Positions 1 through 5,341 of a stretch of DNA of 5,341 bases are shown one piece after another (positions within the stretch are counted from its first letter, which is position 1; each line of letters begins with the position of its first letter). Source of the DNA: Kiritimatiellales bacterium (GTDB taxonomy: Bacteria; Verrucomicrobiota; Kiritimatiellia; Kiritimatiellales; Pontiellaceae); contig WFRA01000125.1 of the NCBI GenBank assembly GCA_015486775.1, positions 1 to 5,341 of the forward strand, written 5' to 3'. Both the position numbers and the translations under genes were made by a program. The notes under the pieces were generated by a model that saw only the letters and a program-made list of their open reading frames with translations, did no database searches and had not been told where the DNA came from.

Positions 1-1500
1 CTGGTTACCAGCGGCCCCGGCGCAACCAATATTTTGACGGGCGTTATGACGGCGCACATGGATTCCGTTCCGATGATTGTCCTGACGGGGCAGTCGGTTT
101 CGTGGATGCTGGGCAAAGATGCCTTCCAAGAGGCGGATATTTTCGGCATCACCATGCCGGTGGTCAAACACTCCTATCTGCTACGTAGCTCGAACGAGAT
201 TCCGCAAACGATCCGCGAAGCGTTCCATATCGCGACCACCGGGCGGCCGGGGCCGGTTCTGATCGACATCCCGAAGGACGTCAGCGCTGGGCAGTGCACG
301 GCCGATCTCCACGCAGAGATGGATATTCCGGGGTACAAGCCGGAACGCAGCGTCGATGCCGGTACGATCCATGAGATTGCCGAGGCGTTGGCAAAGTCGA
401 AGCAGCCGCTGATTCTGGCCGGGCACGGCGTCATGATTTCGGGTGCGGAGGAGAGCTTGAAGGCATTTGCCGAAAAGGCGCAGATTCCGGTAACCAACAC
501 CCTGCTTGGCAAGGGTGCCTTTCCGGAGACGCATCCGCTTTCGCTCGGCATGCTGGGCATGCACGGAACGGCGTATGCCAACAAGGCCATCTGCGAGTGC
601 GACCTGTTGCTAAACATTGGCTCGCGCTTCGACGACCGCATCTTGGGCAAGCCGGATCTCTTCTGCAAGGATGCCACGATTATCCACATCGACATCGACG
701 ATGCTGAGATCGGCAAGATGATCCAGCCGCAGATTACCTGCGTGGCCGACGCCAAGGCGGCGATCGACGAATTGATCCCGCATGTTCCAACCCTGGAAAC
801 TGCGGCCTGGCGCAAGCGGCTCGATGGCTACAAAGCCAAGATCCCGCTCAAGTTCAAGCGGCAGGGCAGCCTCAAGATGCAGCACATCATCGACGAGTTT
901 TACAAGCTCTCCGAAGGCAAGGCCTGCGTGGCCACCGACGTGGGGCAGCACCAGATGTGGGCGGCGCAGTTCTACAAATGCGACGACCGCCACAACTGGC
1001 TCAGCTCCGGCGGCGCCGGAACCATGGGCTACGGATTGCCGGCCTGCATCGGCGCGGCGTTCGGCCGCCCCGAAGACCTGCACATCTGCTTCGTTGGCGA
1101 CGGCGGGTTCCAGATGACCTTCTTCGAGCTGGCCACGGTTGCCCTGCACAAGCTGCCGATCAAGATCGTGGTGCTCAACAACCACTATCTCGGCATGGTC
1201 CGCCAGTGGCAGGAGCTTTTCTACGAAGACCGCACCAGCGGCGTCGACCTCGAGGGCAACCCCGATTTCGTCAAGCTAGCCGAATCCTTCGGCATCAAGG
1301 GCTTCAACCTGCGGCGACCCGGCGACGTCAAGCGGGTGCTGCAAAACGCGCTCAACTACAACGACGGCCCCTGCCTGATCAACTGCGAGGTGGAGAAAAC
1401 CGACAACGTCTTCCCGATGATCCCCGCCGGGGCGGCCATCGAGGAGATGCTCATCGAACCGCCGTCGCGCAAACTCGAAAAACCAACCGGGTCGACCTAG
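1..1500 (+). CDS. ilvB: Acetolactate synthase, large (catalytic) subunit, 5'-truncated by window edge
   Basis: Thiamine-diphosphate enzyme that condenses two pyruvates to acetolactate, or pyruvate with 2-oxobutyrate to acetohydroxybutyrate, the first common step of branched-chain amino-acid synthesis in the cytoplasm. The frame is open from base 1, so the 499 visible residues start mid-protein. The first motif, LVTSGPGATN (residues 1-10), lies near residue 80 in typical ~570-residue homologues. The missing part therefore includes the catalytic glutamate of the N-terminal Pyr domain. Visible parts are the rest of the Pyr domain, a central FAD-binding domain (GSRFDDR around residue 208) and the C-terminal PP domain. 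The PP domain has the ThDP/Mg motif GDGG at 366-369 and NN at 393-394, followed by YLGMVRQWQELF. No frameshift or missing motif is seen. The small-subunit gene follows 97 bp downstream, as in an ilvBN operon. The anabolic form is favoured over a catabolic AlsS by the FAD-domain motif and the ilvN neighbour. Confidence 0.97.
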   Translation: MVTSGPGATNILTGVMTAHMDSVPMIVLTGQSVSWMLGKDAFQEADIFGITMPVVKHSYLLRSSNEIPQTIREAFHIATTGRPGPVLIDIPKDVSAGQCTADLHAEMDIPGYKPERSVDAGTIHEIAEALAKSKQPLILAGHGVMISGAEESLKAFAEKAQIPVTNTLLGKGAFPETHPLSLGMLGMHGTAYANKAICECDLLLNIGSRFDDRILGKPDLFCKDATIIHIDIDDAEIGKMIQPQITCVADAKAAIDELIPHVPTLETAAWRKRLDGYKAKIPLKFKRQGSLKMQHIIDEFYKLSEGKACVATDVGQHQMWAAQFYKCDDRHNWLSSGGAGTMGYGLPACIGAAFGRPEDLHICFVGDGGFQMTFFELATVALHKLPIKIVVLNNHYLGMVRQWQELFYEDRTSGVDLEGNPDFVKLAESFGIKGFNLRRPGDVKRVLQNALNYNDGPCLINCEVEKTDNVFPMIPAGAAIEEMLIEPPSRKLEKPTGST

Positions 1501-1516
1501 TGTAGCTTTGCTACAC
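1500..1516 (+). other. Perfect 7-bp hairpin just after the ilvB stop codon
   Basis: GTGTAGC (1500-1506), a TTT loop and GCTACAC (1510-1516) form an uninterrupted stem beginning at the last base of the ilvB stop codon. No T-run follows, so it is not a classical intrinsic terminator. It could affect mRNA stability or the relative dosage of the two subunits, but that is inference. The right arm's GCTAC also recurs at 1554-1558, giving an alternative pairing partner for the left arm. Confidence 0.5.
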
Positions 1517-1545
1517 AATGAAGAATGAAGATTTCAGAATGAAGA
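1517..1545 (+). repeat. Short direct repeats, AATGAAGA x3
   Basis: AATGAAGA occurs at 1517-1524, 1524-1531 and 1538-1545. Extended to AGAATGAAGA, it is a 10-bp direct repeat at 1522-1531 and 1536-1545. The stretch 1523-1546 also matches the ilvN initiation region 1582-1605 at 20 of 24 positions, so the ilvN start site seems to have a degenerate copy 59 bp upstream. Confidence 0.5.
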
Positions 1546-1601
1546 AGTGGAAGGCTACGGCGGCCTTTGGCGCGAAAGAACGAATGGAGATTTTGAAATG
1601 A
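1539..1601 (+). CDS. Possible 20-codon ORF overlapping the ilvN start (ATGA)
   Basis: Starts ATG at 1539 and reads MKKWKATAAFGAKERMEILK, then stops TGA at 1599-1601, sharing ATGA with the ilvN start at 1598. The layout would allow translational coupling into ilvN. Against it: the upstream purine-rich stretch (AATGAAGA, 1524-1531) is a weak ribosome-binding site. The peptide has only one Ile, one Leu and no Val, so it is not a classical ilv attenuator leader peptide. It could be chance. No family is recognised. Confidence 0.25.
   Translation: MKKWKATAAFGAKERMEILK
1586..1590 (+). promoter_or_regulatory. Ribosome-binding site that decides the ilvN start
   Basis: GGAGA lies 7 nt before the ATG at 1598. 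The frame can also be read from a GTG at 1547, but that would add 17 residues (MEGYGGLWRERTNGDFE) foreign to the family. The site supports the downstream ATG. Confidence 0.7.
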
Positions 1602-2101
1602 AGAATCCAGACAAGAAAATACACACCCTGAGCGTCTATGTCTCGAACAAGCCCGGCGCCCTAGCGCGGATCGCCCAGGTATTCGCCCGGCGCGGGTTCA
1701 ATATTGAGTCGCTGGTGGTTTCCCCGGCGATCGACGGCCAGTTTTCTCGGATGACCATCAGCTGCAGCGGTGCCCCCGAGGGACTCGACCAGATCATCAA
1801 GCAGATCCTGAAGCTCATCGATGTCCTGCACTGTATCGACCACACCTTCGACACCTCGGTGATGAAGGAGATGGGGCTGATCAAGATTGCGGTGAATGCC
1901 GAAGGGCGCTCCGAGGCGCTCCAGATCGCCGAGCACTTTGGCTGCAAGACCGTCGACCTCACGCCGGAATCGATGATCCTGCAGGTGGTCGGCGATCCCG
2001 CTAAGATCGACGCGCTCGAAGAGATGATCGAAAAGTTCAAGATTATCGAATTTGTCCGCACCGGCAAGGTGGTCATGAGCCGCGGCGAGCAGGTTACCTA
2101 G
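1598..2101 (+). CDS. ilvN: Acetolactate synthase, small (regulatory) subunit
   Basis: Non-catalytic partner of the large subunit. It raises activity and carries the valine feedback site. The protein is 167 residues from the ATG at 1598, close to the usual ~160-175. An N-terminal ACT domain (about residues 9-84) holds the effector-loop signature NKPGALARI at 17-25 and RRGFNIESLVV. The Asn and Gly that align with E. coli IlvH N11 and G14, where substitutions give valine resistance, are present (N17, G20), so feedback control is expected to be intact. A second ACT-like domain follows (about 90-160; LIKIAVNAEGRSEALQIAEHFGCKTVDLTPES) and ends with the typical GKVVMSRG. It is co-directional with ilvB, separated by a 97-bp spacer, and probably co-transcribed. 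Both ilvN and ilvH are used as names for this subunit. The usual operon partner ilvC does not follow. Confidence 0.96.
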   Translation: MKNPDKKIHTLSVYVSNKPGALARIAQVFARRGFNIESLVVSPAIDGQFSRMTISCSGAPEGLDQIIKQILKLIDVLHCIDHTFDTSVMKEMGLIKIAVNAEGRSEALQIAEHFGCKTVDLTPESMILQVVGDPAKIDALEEMIEKFKIIEFVRTGKVVMSRGEQVT

Positions 2102-2244
2102 AACCCTGTTCCGCGGGTGACCTCATCGCAGTCGGGCTGATCCGCAACCCGCCGCTGACCACGGTCTACCTGCCGGTGCGGCAGCTGGTGTCCGCGGCCA
2201 TGGACATCATTGCCGGGCGGCTGCCGCAGGAGTCGGTCGAGAGG

Positions 2245-2268
2245 GATGGGACATTCTGCGCGGGAGGC
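2245..2268 (+). repeat. 24-bp direct repeat, copy 1
   Basis: The 19-bp core GATGGGACATTCTGCGCGG (2245-2263) is identical to 5087-5105. The match continues to 2268 with one mismatch at 2264 (G here, A at 5106). It lies exactly where the LacI-like similarity ends. Confidence 0.8.
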
Positions 2269-2295
2269 TGGAACGAAGGACTAGGGATAAGGGAC

Positions 2296-2320
2296 AAAAA
2301 AGGCAAGGCTGGTGGAGCCT
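2296..2320 (-). terminator. Candidate intrinsic terminator of the LRR protein gene
   Basis: Read on the - strand, AGGCT, a CCACC loop and AGCCT form a 5-bp stem (2306-2320), followed by TGCC and six T's (2296-2301). It starts about 18 nt past the stop of the LRR gene, the right place for a terminator. The stem is short and the T-run does not abut it directly, so it is weak. Confidence 0.4.
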
Positions 2321-2338
2321 AGGTCTGATGGCGAGGGG

Positions 2339-4957
2339 TTAGGGCTCTTCTGCAACCAGCAGGCGGAGGAAGCGGTGCGGGGCGTCCAGTCCAACCGATG
2401 CCGTGCGCCGGTTTTCCGGATCCAGTCCAGATATCGAAACGCCGTTGGTTGTCCAGCTTTCCAGATCCTCGCTGGTCTCCACGGAATAGGCGATCCCCTG
2501 GCTGGTGGCATGGTAGGTCATGTCCATGGTTGTTTCGGAAATCTCCGCCTGCGGCATGTCGTCCGAAAGGTCGAGGTTTGGGTCGAGATCCAGCGCGTAG
2601 GCCACCAGCAGGGGAACTCCGTCCCCATTCAGATCCTGATTCAGGTCGGTGTCGTAGCCCAGTCCGGAGTCTAGGAGCCACGATGCGCCCGGGTAGGCGG
2701 AGTCGTCGATGGCTTCCGCGGGATAGCCGTTCCAGGTGGGGGAGGTGAAGCCGGTGCTTCCGCTCAGATAGTGGATGGTGAATGCGGGGTGGGCATAGGT
2801 GAATACGGAGCTTCCGAAGGTTGCGGGGGCATTGCCGGCAAAGATTGTGTTGGTTAACGCAAGGGCTCGGTAGAAGGCCTGGCCGCCGATTTCGCCGACA
2901 GAGGAGGGGATGACGATTTCGGCCAGATGGTGACATTCGCTGAATGCGCTGTAGCCGATCCGGGAGACACTCCGCGGGAGCGTAATTGCGGGCAGATTGG
3001 TGCATTGGCTGAAGGTGTAGTCGGCAATTTCGACGAGGCCGGAAGGAAGGGTAATGGAATCCAAGCTTCCGCATTTGAAGAATGCATAGCTCCCGAGGCT
3101 GGTCACGCTATTGGGGAGGTTGGCCGAAGCAAGTGCGCTGCACTCGTAGAAGGCGCAACACCCAATGTTGGTGATGGTGTCGGGAAAGGCGACTTCGGCG
3201 AGAGAGGAACAACCCGAAAAGGCATGCCGCCCGAGATAGGCCAGTCCGCCGGGCAGGGAGAGCGAGAGAAGGCCACCACCCTGGAAGGCGTTGTTGTCAA
3301 TCCCGGAAAGGCTGTTGGGCAGGACTAGGTTGGTGAGCGAGGCACAGTGGTAGAAGGTTTTGTATCCAATAGTTGCGATCCCTTCGGGAATGACGAGTTC
3401 GGGTAGCGAATTGCATTCCTGGAAAGCACCGATTCCCATTGTGGACAGGCTTTCGGGCAGGACTAGGTTGGTCAGCGCATTGCAGTCGAAAAATGCCGAT
3501 GTTCCAATGTTTGTAATGCCTTCTGGAAGGGAAAGGCTGGCCAGCGCCCTGCATTCGAAGAATGTTCTGGGGGCAATCTCCGTGAGGGTTTCGGGGAGGG
3601 AGAGGGATGCCATGGAATGGCACCCGGAAAAAGCCCGCTCGCCAATGTTGGTGATGCTCCCTGGAAGGGTGAGTTCGCCCAGCGCCCAGCAGTCGAAAAA
3701 AGCGTTGTCGCCAATGGTGGCCAGATTGGAGGGGAGGGAGAGCGAGGCCAGGGCATGGCAGCCGCAGAAGGTGCGCGGCTTGATTGCCGTGATGCCGTCG
3801 GGAATGGTGACGGAGCCAAGCGACCAGCACCCATAGAAGGATTCCTCCTCCATGTTGCCGAGGTTGGCCGGAAGGTTGGCGTAGGCCAGCGAATGGCAGC
3901 CCCAGAATGGTCGCGTGCCAAGGCTTGCCACCCCCTCGGGAATAGAGATGCCGGTCAATGCACTGCAACCGGAAAAGGTTTGGTTGCCAAAATCGGAAAG
4001 GCTGGCGGGAAGAACGACCGTGGCCAGCGAGGTGCAATTGTAGCACAGGTAGTCGCCAAAATGGGTGACGCCACCGGGGAACTCCAGTTCCCTGAGCGCC
4101 CTGCATTCGTAGAAAGCCCCCGTGTCGACGGTGGCGAGGTTGGCGGGGAGAACGATGTTGGTTAGCGAAGTGCAATTGTAGAACACGTATCTTCCGAGGC
4201 TGGAGACTGCGGCGGGGATTTCCAGATCCTTGAGTGCCTGGCATCCGGAGAAGGTGCCGGAGCCAATGCTGGAGAGATTAACGGGGAGGGTGAGGTTCGT
4301 CAGCGAGCCGCACCCCAAAAACACATCATTCCCAAGGGAGGTAACACTATCGGGAAGATCGATGTTGATCAGCGAGGAGCACTTGTAGAAAGCCTTTTCA
4401 TCGAGATGCGCAACATTGTCGGGAAGGACAACGGACTCCAGGGCGCTGCATCGGAAAAAGGCCAAGCCGCAAATTCGGGTGGCACTCCCGGGCATTGTGA
4501 CATTGGTCAGGGAGCTACAGTCGCCGAACATGTCGTAGGGAACATAGGCAAGATTGCTAGGTAGGGTTGCCGTCGCCAGCGAGGTACAGCCCTGGCATGT
4601 GTCGCGGCTGATGGATGTGACGCTCTCGGGAAAGGCAATGCCAAGGAGAGAGTTGCAGTTGTGGAATGCTTCGCCTTGGACGGCGAGAAGGCTGGTTGGA
4701 AGGGTTATGCCGGTCAGGTTGGTGCAGTCTTCGAAAGCGTAGACGCCAATGGTAGTAACGGGTTTTCCCTCAAGTTCCGAAGGGACAACTACCGTCCCGG
4801 TCGTAGCCTCGTCGCAGTCGGTAATCTTGACTTCGTCCCCGTCTATTTCATAGGTAAGCACGCCGGAGGTATCGGCATACAGGGACTGGGAAAAGAAGAA
4901 AAAAAGACCCGTGTGGAAAAATAGCCGGAACCAAGCCGACAGACCTTTTGATTTCAT
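2339..4957 (-). CDS. Secreted BspA-type leucine-rich-repeat protein (28 x 23-aa repeats)
   Basis: An 872-residue protein, probably exported and of unknown partner. BspA-type LRR domains in other bacteria are often involved in surface binding or adhesion; the role here is not shown. A Sec signal peptide is visible: basic MKSKGLSAWFR, hydrophobic LFFHTGLFFFF, likely cleavage after SLYA (residue 28). Residues 30-69 form the usual N-terminal cap (GVLTYEIDGDEVKIT, then VVVPSELEGKPVTT). From residue 70 to 713 come 28 tandem repeats with consensus IGxxAFxxCxxL followed by xxLxLPxxLxx. Cys is at position 9 in 26 of the 28. The last repeat is degenerate. The tail (714-872) holds a FTIHYLSGSTGFTSPTWNG cap, an EF-hand/dockerin-like DTDLNQDLNGDGV (769-781), and YSVETSEDLESW with a RFLRLLVAEEP end. 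No LPXTG, PEP-CTERM or transmembrane anchor is seen, so it is probably released or held by other means. The ATG at 4957 is set by a strong Shine-Dalgarno sequence. The gene is monocistronic and convergent with ilvBN. Confidence 0.93.
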   Translation of the reverse strand: MKSKGLSAWFRLFFHTGLFFFFSQSLYADTSGVLTYEIDGDEVKITDCDEATTGTVVVPSELEGKPVTTIGVYAFEDCTNLTGITLPTSLLAVQGEAFHNCNSLLGIAFPESVTSISRDTCQGCTSLATATLPSNLAYVPYDMFGDCSSLTNVTMPGSATRICGLAFFRCSALESVVLPDNVAHLDEKAFYKCSSLINIDLPDSVTSLGNDVFLGCGSLTNLTLPVNLSSIGSGTFSGCQALKDLEIPAAVSSLGRYVFYNCTSLTNIVLPANLATVDTGAFYECRALRELEFPGGVTHFGDYLCYNCTSLATVVLPASLSDFGNQTFSGCSALTGISIPEGVASLGTRPFWGCHSLAYANLPANLGNMEEESFYGCWSLGSVTIPDGITAIKPRTFCGCHALASLSLPSNLATIGDNAFFDCWALGELTLPGSITNIGERAFSGCHSMASLSLPETLTEIAPRTFFECRALASLSLPEGITNIGTSAFFDCNALTNLVLPESLSTMGIGAFQECNSLPELVIPEGIATIGYKTFYHCASLTNLVLPNSLSGIDNNAFQGGGLLSLSLPGGLAYLGRHAFSGCSSLAEVAFPDTITNIGCCAFYECSALASANLPNSVTSLGSYAFFKCGSLDSITLPSGLVEIADYTFSQCTNLPAITLPRSVSRIGYSAFSECHHLAEIVIPSSVGEIGGQAFYRALALTNTIFAGNAPATFGSSVFTYAHPAFTIHYLSGSTGFTSPTWNGYPAEAIDDSAYPGASWLLDSGLGYDTDLNQDLNGDGVPLLVAYALDLDPNLDLSDDMPQAEISETTMDMTYHATSQGIAYSVETSEDLESWTTNGVSISGLDPENRRTASVGLDAPHRFLRLLVAEEP
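2819..4750 (-). repeat. Coding tandem repeat array, 69-bp unit x 28, with a 138-bp super-period
   Basis: The LRR gene is built from 69-bp (23-codon) units. All have the same length except unit 22 (66 bp, 3236-3301) and the degenerate last unit. Units 6 to 21 strictly alternate between V/I and L at the third residue after the conserved Pro, a two-unit (46-residue, 138-bp) period. At DNA level GTGCAATTGTA appears at 4032-4042 and 4170-4180, exactly 138 bp apart, in units 11 and 9. Confidence 0.9.
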
Positions 4958-4963
4958 TGTACC

Positions 4964-4971
4964 CCTCCTTT
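4964..4971 (-). promoter_or_regulatory. Strong Shine-Dalgarno of the LRR gene
   Basis: On the - strand AAAGGAGG sits 6 nt before the ATG at 4957, a near-ideal match and spacing. It fixes the start immediately upstream of the signal peptide and suggests efficient translation. Confidence 0.85.
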
Positions 4972-5055
4972 CTGGCCATACAGCGATTGTGGAGAAATAT
5001 CGATTCGATGCAAGACAAATCCGGTTTAAAAGCGTGCCAGAACATAAAGCGCATA

Positions 5056-5061
5056 ATTATA
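5056..5061 (-). promoter_or_regulatory. Candidate -10 box of the LRR gene promoter
   Basis: A perfect TATAAT on the - strand, about 98 nt upstream of the start codon, would give a leader of roughly 90 nt. No good TTGACA-like hexamer is seen 16-18 bp upstream (the region is GAAAAAC-like) and there is no TG extension, so the call rests on the -10 alone. The surrounding ATAATTAT is itself palindromic. Confidence 0.35.
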
Positions 5062-5299
5062 CCCTGTTGCCTGCTTCGGTTTTTCTGATGGGACATTCTG
5101 CGCGGAAGGCGTCTTCCACTCGGACGAGGGTGATGTAGAGCTTCCAAAGCTGCTGGTCTTCGAGTTCGATGGTGCTACGCAGGTGGTAGCATCCGTGCAG
5201 CTTGCGGCTGGTGTCCCATGCGGCTTCCTTGCGCTGCCAGTCAAGGGTTTGGATTTTGTAGAGCCGGGAGGTGGGGGAGGGATTTCCGGGGGGAGGCTA
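5057..5299 (-). pseudogene. Relic of an IS4/IS1634-like DDE transposase (C-terminal catalytic region)
   Basis: One - strand frame, open between a TAG (5297-5299) and a TAA (5057-5059), reads RLYKIQTLDWQRKEAAWDT, then LHGCYHLRST, then LWKLYITLVRVEDAFR (about 5102-5266). This matches the segment before and around the third catalytic acid (the Glu of VEDAFR) in IS4/IS1634-type transposases, where DGxYxLRT and a W-x-x-Y-x-x-L-x-x-VExAFR-x-LKS motif are typical. The similarity stops right after AFR: the expected LKS, with the conserved Lys of the YREK signature, is replaced by AECPI, at the 24-bp direct repeat. No start codon in context, no N-terminal domain and no terminal inverted repeats are seen. 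A full transposase would be several hundred residues, so this is a dead fragment of under 60 residues. Confidence 0.65.
5087..5110 (+). repeat. 24-bp direct repeat, copy 2
   Basis: Same 19-bp core as 2245-2263, in the same orientation, matching 23 of 24 positions overall. It begins inside the AFR codons where the transposase similarity ends. The two copies lie 2.8 kb apart and bracket the whole LRR gene with its leader and terminator. Confidence 0.8.
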
Positions 5300-5341
5300 C
5301 TCTTCCGCAACGGATTTGAGAAGGGTGGCAAGGACGTGCGC
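5297..5341 (-). CDS. 3' tail of an unidentified reading frame at the window edge
   Basis: Fourteen codons, AHVLATLLKSVAEE, enter from the right edge and end at TAG (5297-5299), in the same frame as the transposase relic that follows. The composition is protein-like (amphipathic, helix-forming) and could be the C-terminus of a real gene continuing beyond the window. It is too short to name or to separate from chance. Confidence 0.2.
   Translation of the reverse strand, partial: AHVLATLLKSVAEE

Larger units (their letters stand above)
2102..2322 (+). pseudogene. Relic of a LacI-family regulator C-terminus
   Basis: One frame, open from the end of ilvN to a TAG at 2320-2322, contains DLIAVGLIRN, then PPLTTVYLPVRQLV, then SAAMDIIAGRLPQESV (about 2119-2238). 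This matches the end of the periplasmic-binding-like effector domain of LacI/GalR regulators (pattern: xPPLTTVxxP, then AAxxLLxxIxG). The usual stretch between 'VG' and 'PPLTTV' is shortened. The similarity stops after about 2241, next to the 24-bp direct repeat; from there the frame reads as unrelated residues. No start codon or ribosome-binding site is seen, and the DNA-binding head and most of the effector domain are absent. It is therefore a remnant, not a working gene. Short length limits certainty. Confidence 0.55.

Noticed and set aside
174..1185. Long open frames on the - strand opposite ilvB
   Set aside because: They mirror the codon pattern of the highly conserved ilvB frame, have no ribosome-binding site or recognisable domain, and overlap it fully.
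957..1505. Second + strand frame inside ilvB (Arg/Pro-rich)
   Set aside because: Arg/Pro-rich low-complexity composition is typical of an out-of-frame reading of GC-rich coding DNA.
2103..2118. ACCC...GGGT pairing after ilvN as an ilvBN terminator
   Set aside because: The stem is only 4 bp and there is no T-run. No convincing + strand terminator is visible.
2319..4244. Other long frames on both strands across the LRR gene
   Set aside because: A 69-bp repeat unit is divisible by three, so stop-free shadow frames persist through the array. They have no plausible starts or domains.
2819..4750. Regularly spaced repeats as a CRISPR array or non-coding satellite
   Set aside because: The units are divergent at DNA level, contiguous without spacers, and conserved at protein level as LRR units in one frame.
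4970..5042. Inverted repeat TTCTGGC (4970-4976) / GCCAGAA (5036-5042) in the LRR-gene leader, next to the Shine-Dalgarno
   Set aside because: Only 7 bp with a 59-nt loop. A match like this is expected by chance fairly often in 100 nt, and nothing supports a riboswitch.
4848..5147. - strand frame of 99 codons spanning the LRR-gene start (contains MARKEGYNEIK)
   Set aside because: It overlaps the signal-peptide region out of frame, lacks a ribosome-binding site, and competes with a much better supported start at 4957.
5026..5331. - strand frame of 101 codons over the transposase relic (Pro/Ser-rich)
   Set aside because: Low-complexity shadow. The neighbouring frame carries the recognisable transposase residues.

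Overview
The window looks like chromosomal DNA of a free-living bacterium. It is probably from the PVC group (Kiritimatiellota, Verrucomicrobiota or Lentisphaerota). This placement is an inference, resting mainly on the C-terminal tail of the large secreted leucine-rich-repeat protein (an NGDGV segment, then 'YALDLDPN', then 'YSVETSEDLESW', then 'RFLRL'), a style common in secreted proteins of that group. No RNA gene or taxonomic marker is present to confirm it.

Left part (1-2101, + strand): the end of an ilvBN operon. The large, catalytic subunit of acetolactate synthase (ilvB) enters from the left edge without its first roughly 80 residues and ends at 1500. A 97-bp spacer follows. It holds a perfect 7-bp hairpin, AATGAAGA direct repeats, a near-copy of the ilvN start region and a possible 20-codon ORF that overlaps the ilvN start codon as ATGA. 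The regulatory subunit (ilvN/ilvH type) follows at 1598-2101. Together they make the enzyme for the first common step of valine, leucine and isoleucine synthesis, with the small subunit expected to confer valine feedback inhibition. ilvC, often next in such operons, is absent here.

Middle junction (2102-2338): a short relic resembling the C-terminal end of a LacI-family regulator, then a weak intrinsic terminator serving the convergent gene to its right.

Right part (2339-4957, - strand): one large gene for an 872-residue secreted BspA-type leucine-rich-repeat protein. It has a Sec signal peptide, 28 tandem 23-residue repeats and a C-terminal module of about 160 residues. It has a strong Shine-Dalgarno sequence and a candidate -10 box in its leader, and appears to be transcribed alone, converging on ilvBN.

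Right edge (5057-5341, - strand): a decayed piece of an IS4/IS1634-like DDE transposase carrying the catalytic-Glu region, and at the very edge a 14-codon tail of an unidentified reading frame. A 24-bp direct repeat (23/24 identical) occurs at 2245-2268 and 5087-5110. It sits where the LacI-like relic and the transposase relic each stop resembling their families, so it brackets the LRR gene. That suggests past rearrangement or insertion between ilvN and the IS relic. I see no defence system, CRISPR array, tRNA or rRNA, and no clearly new system.
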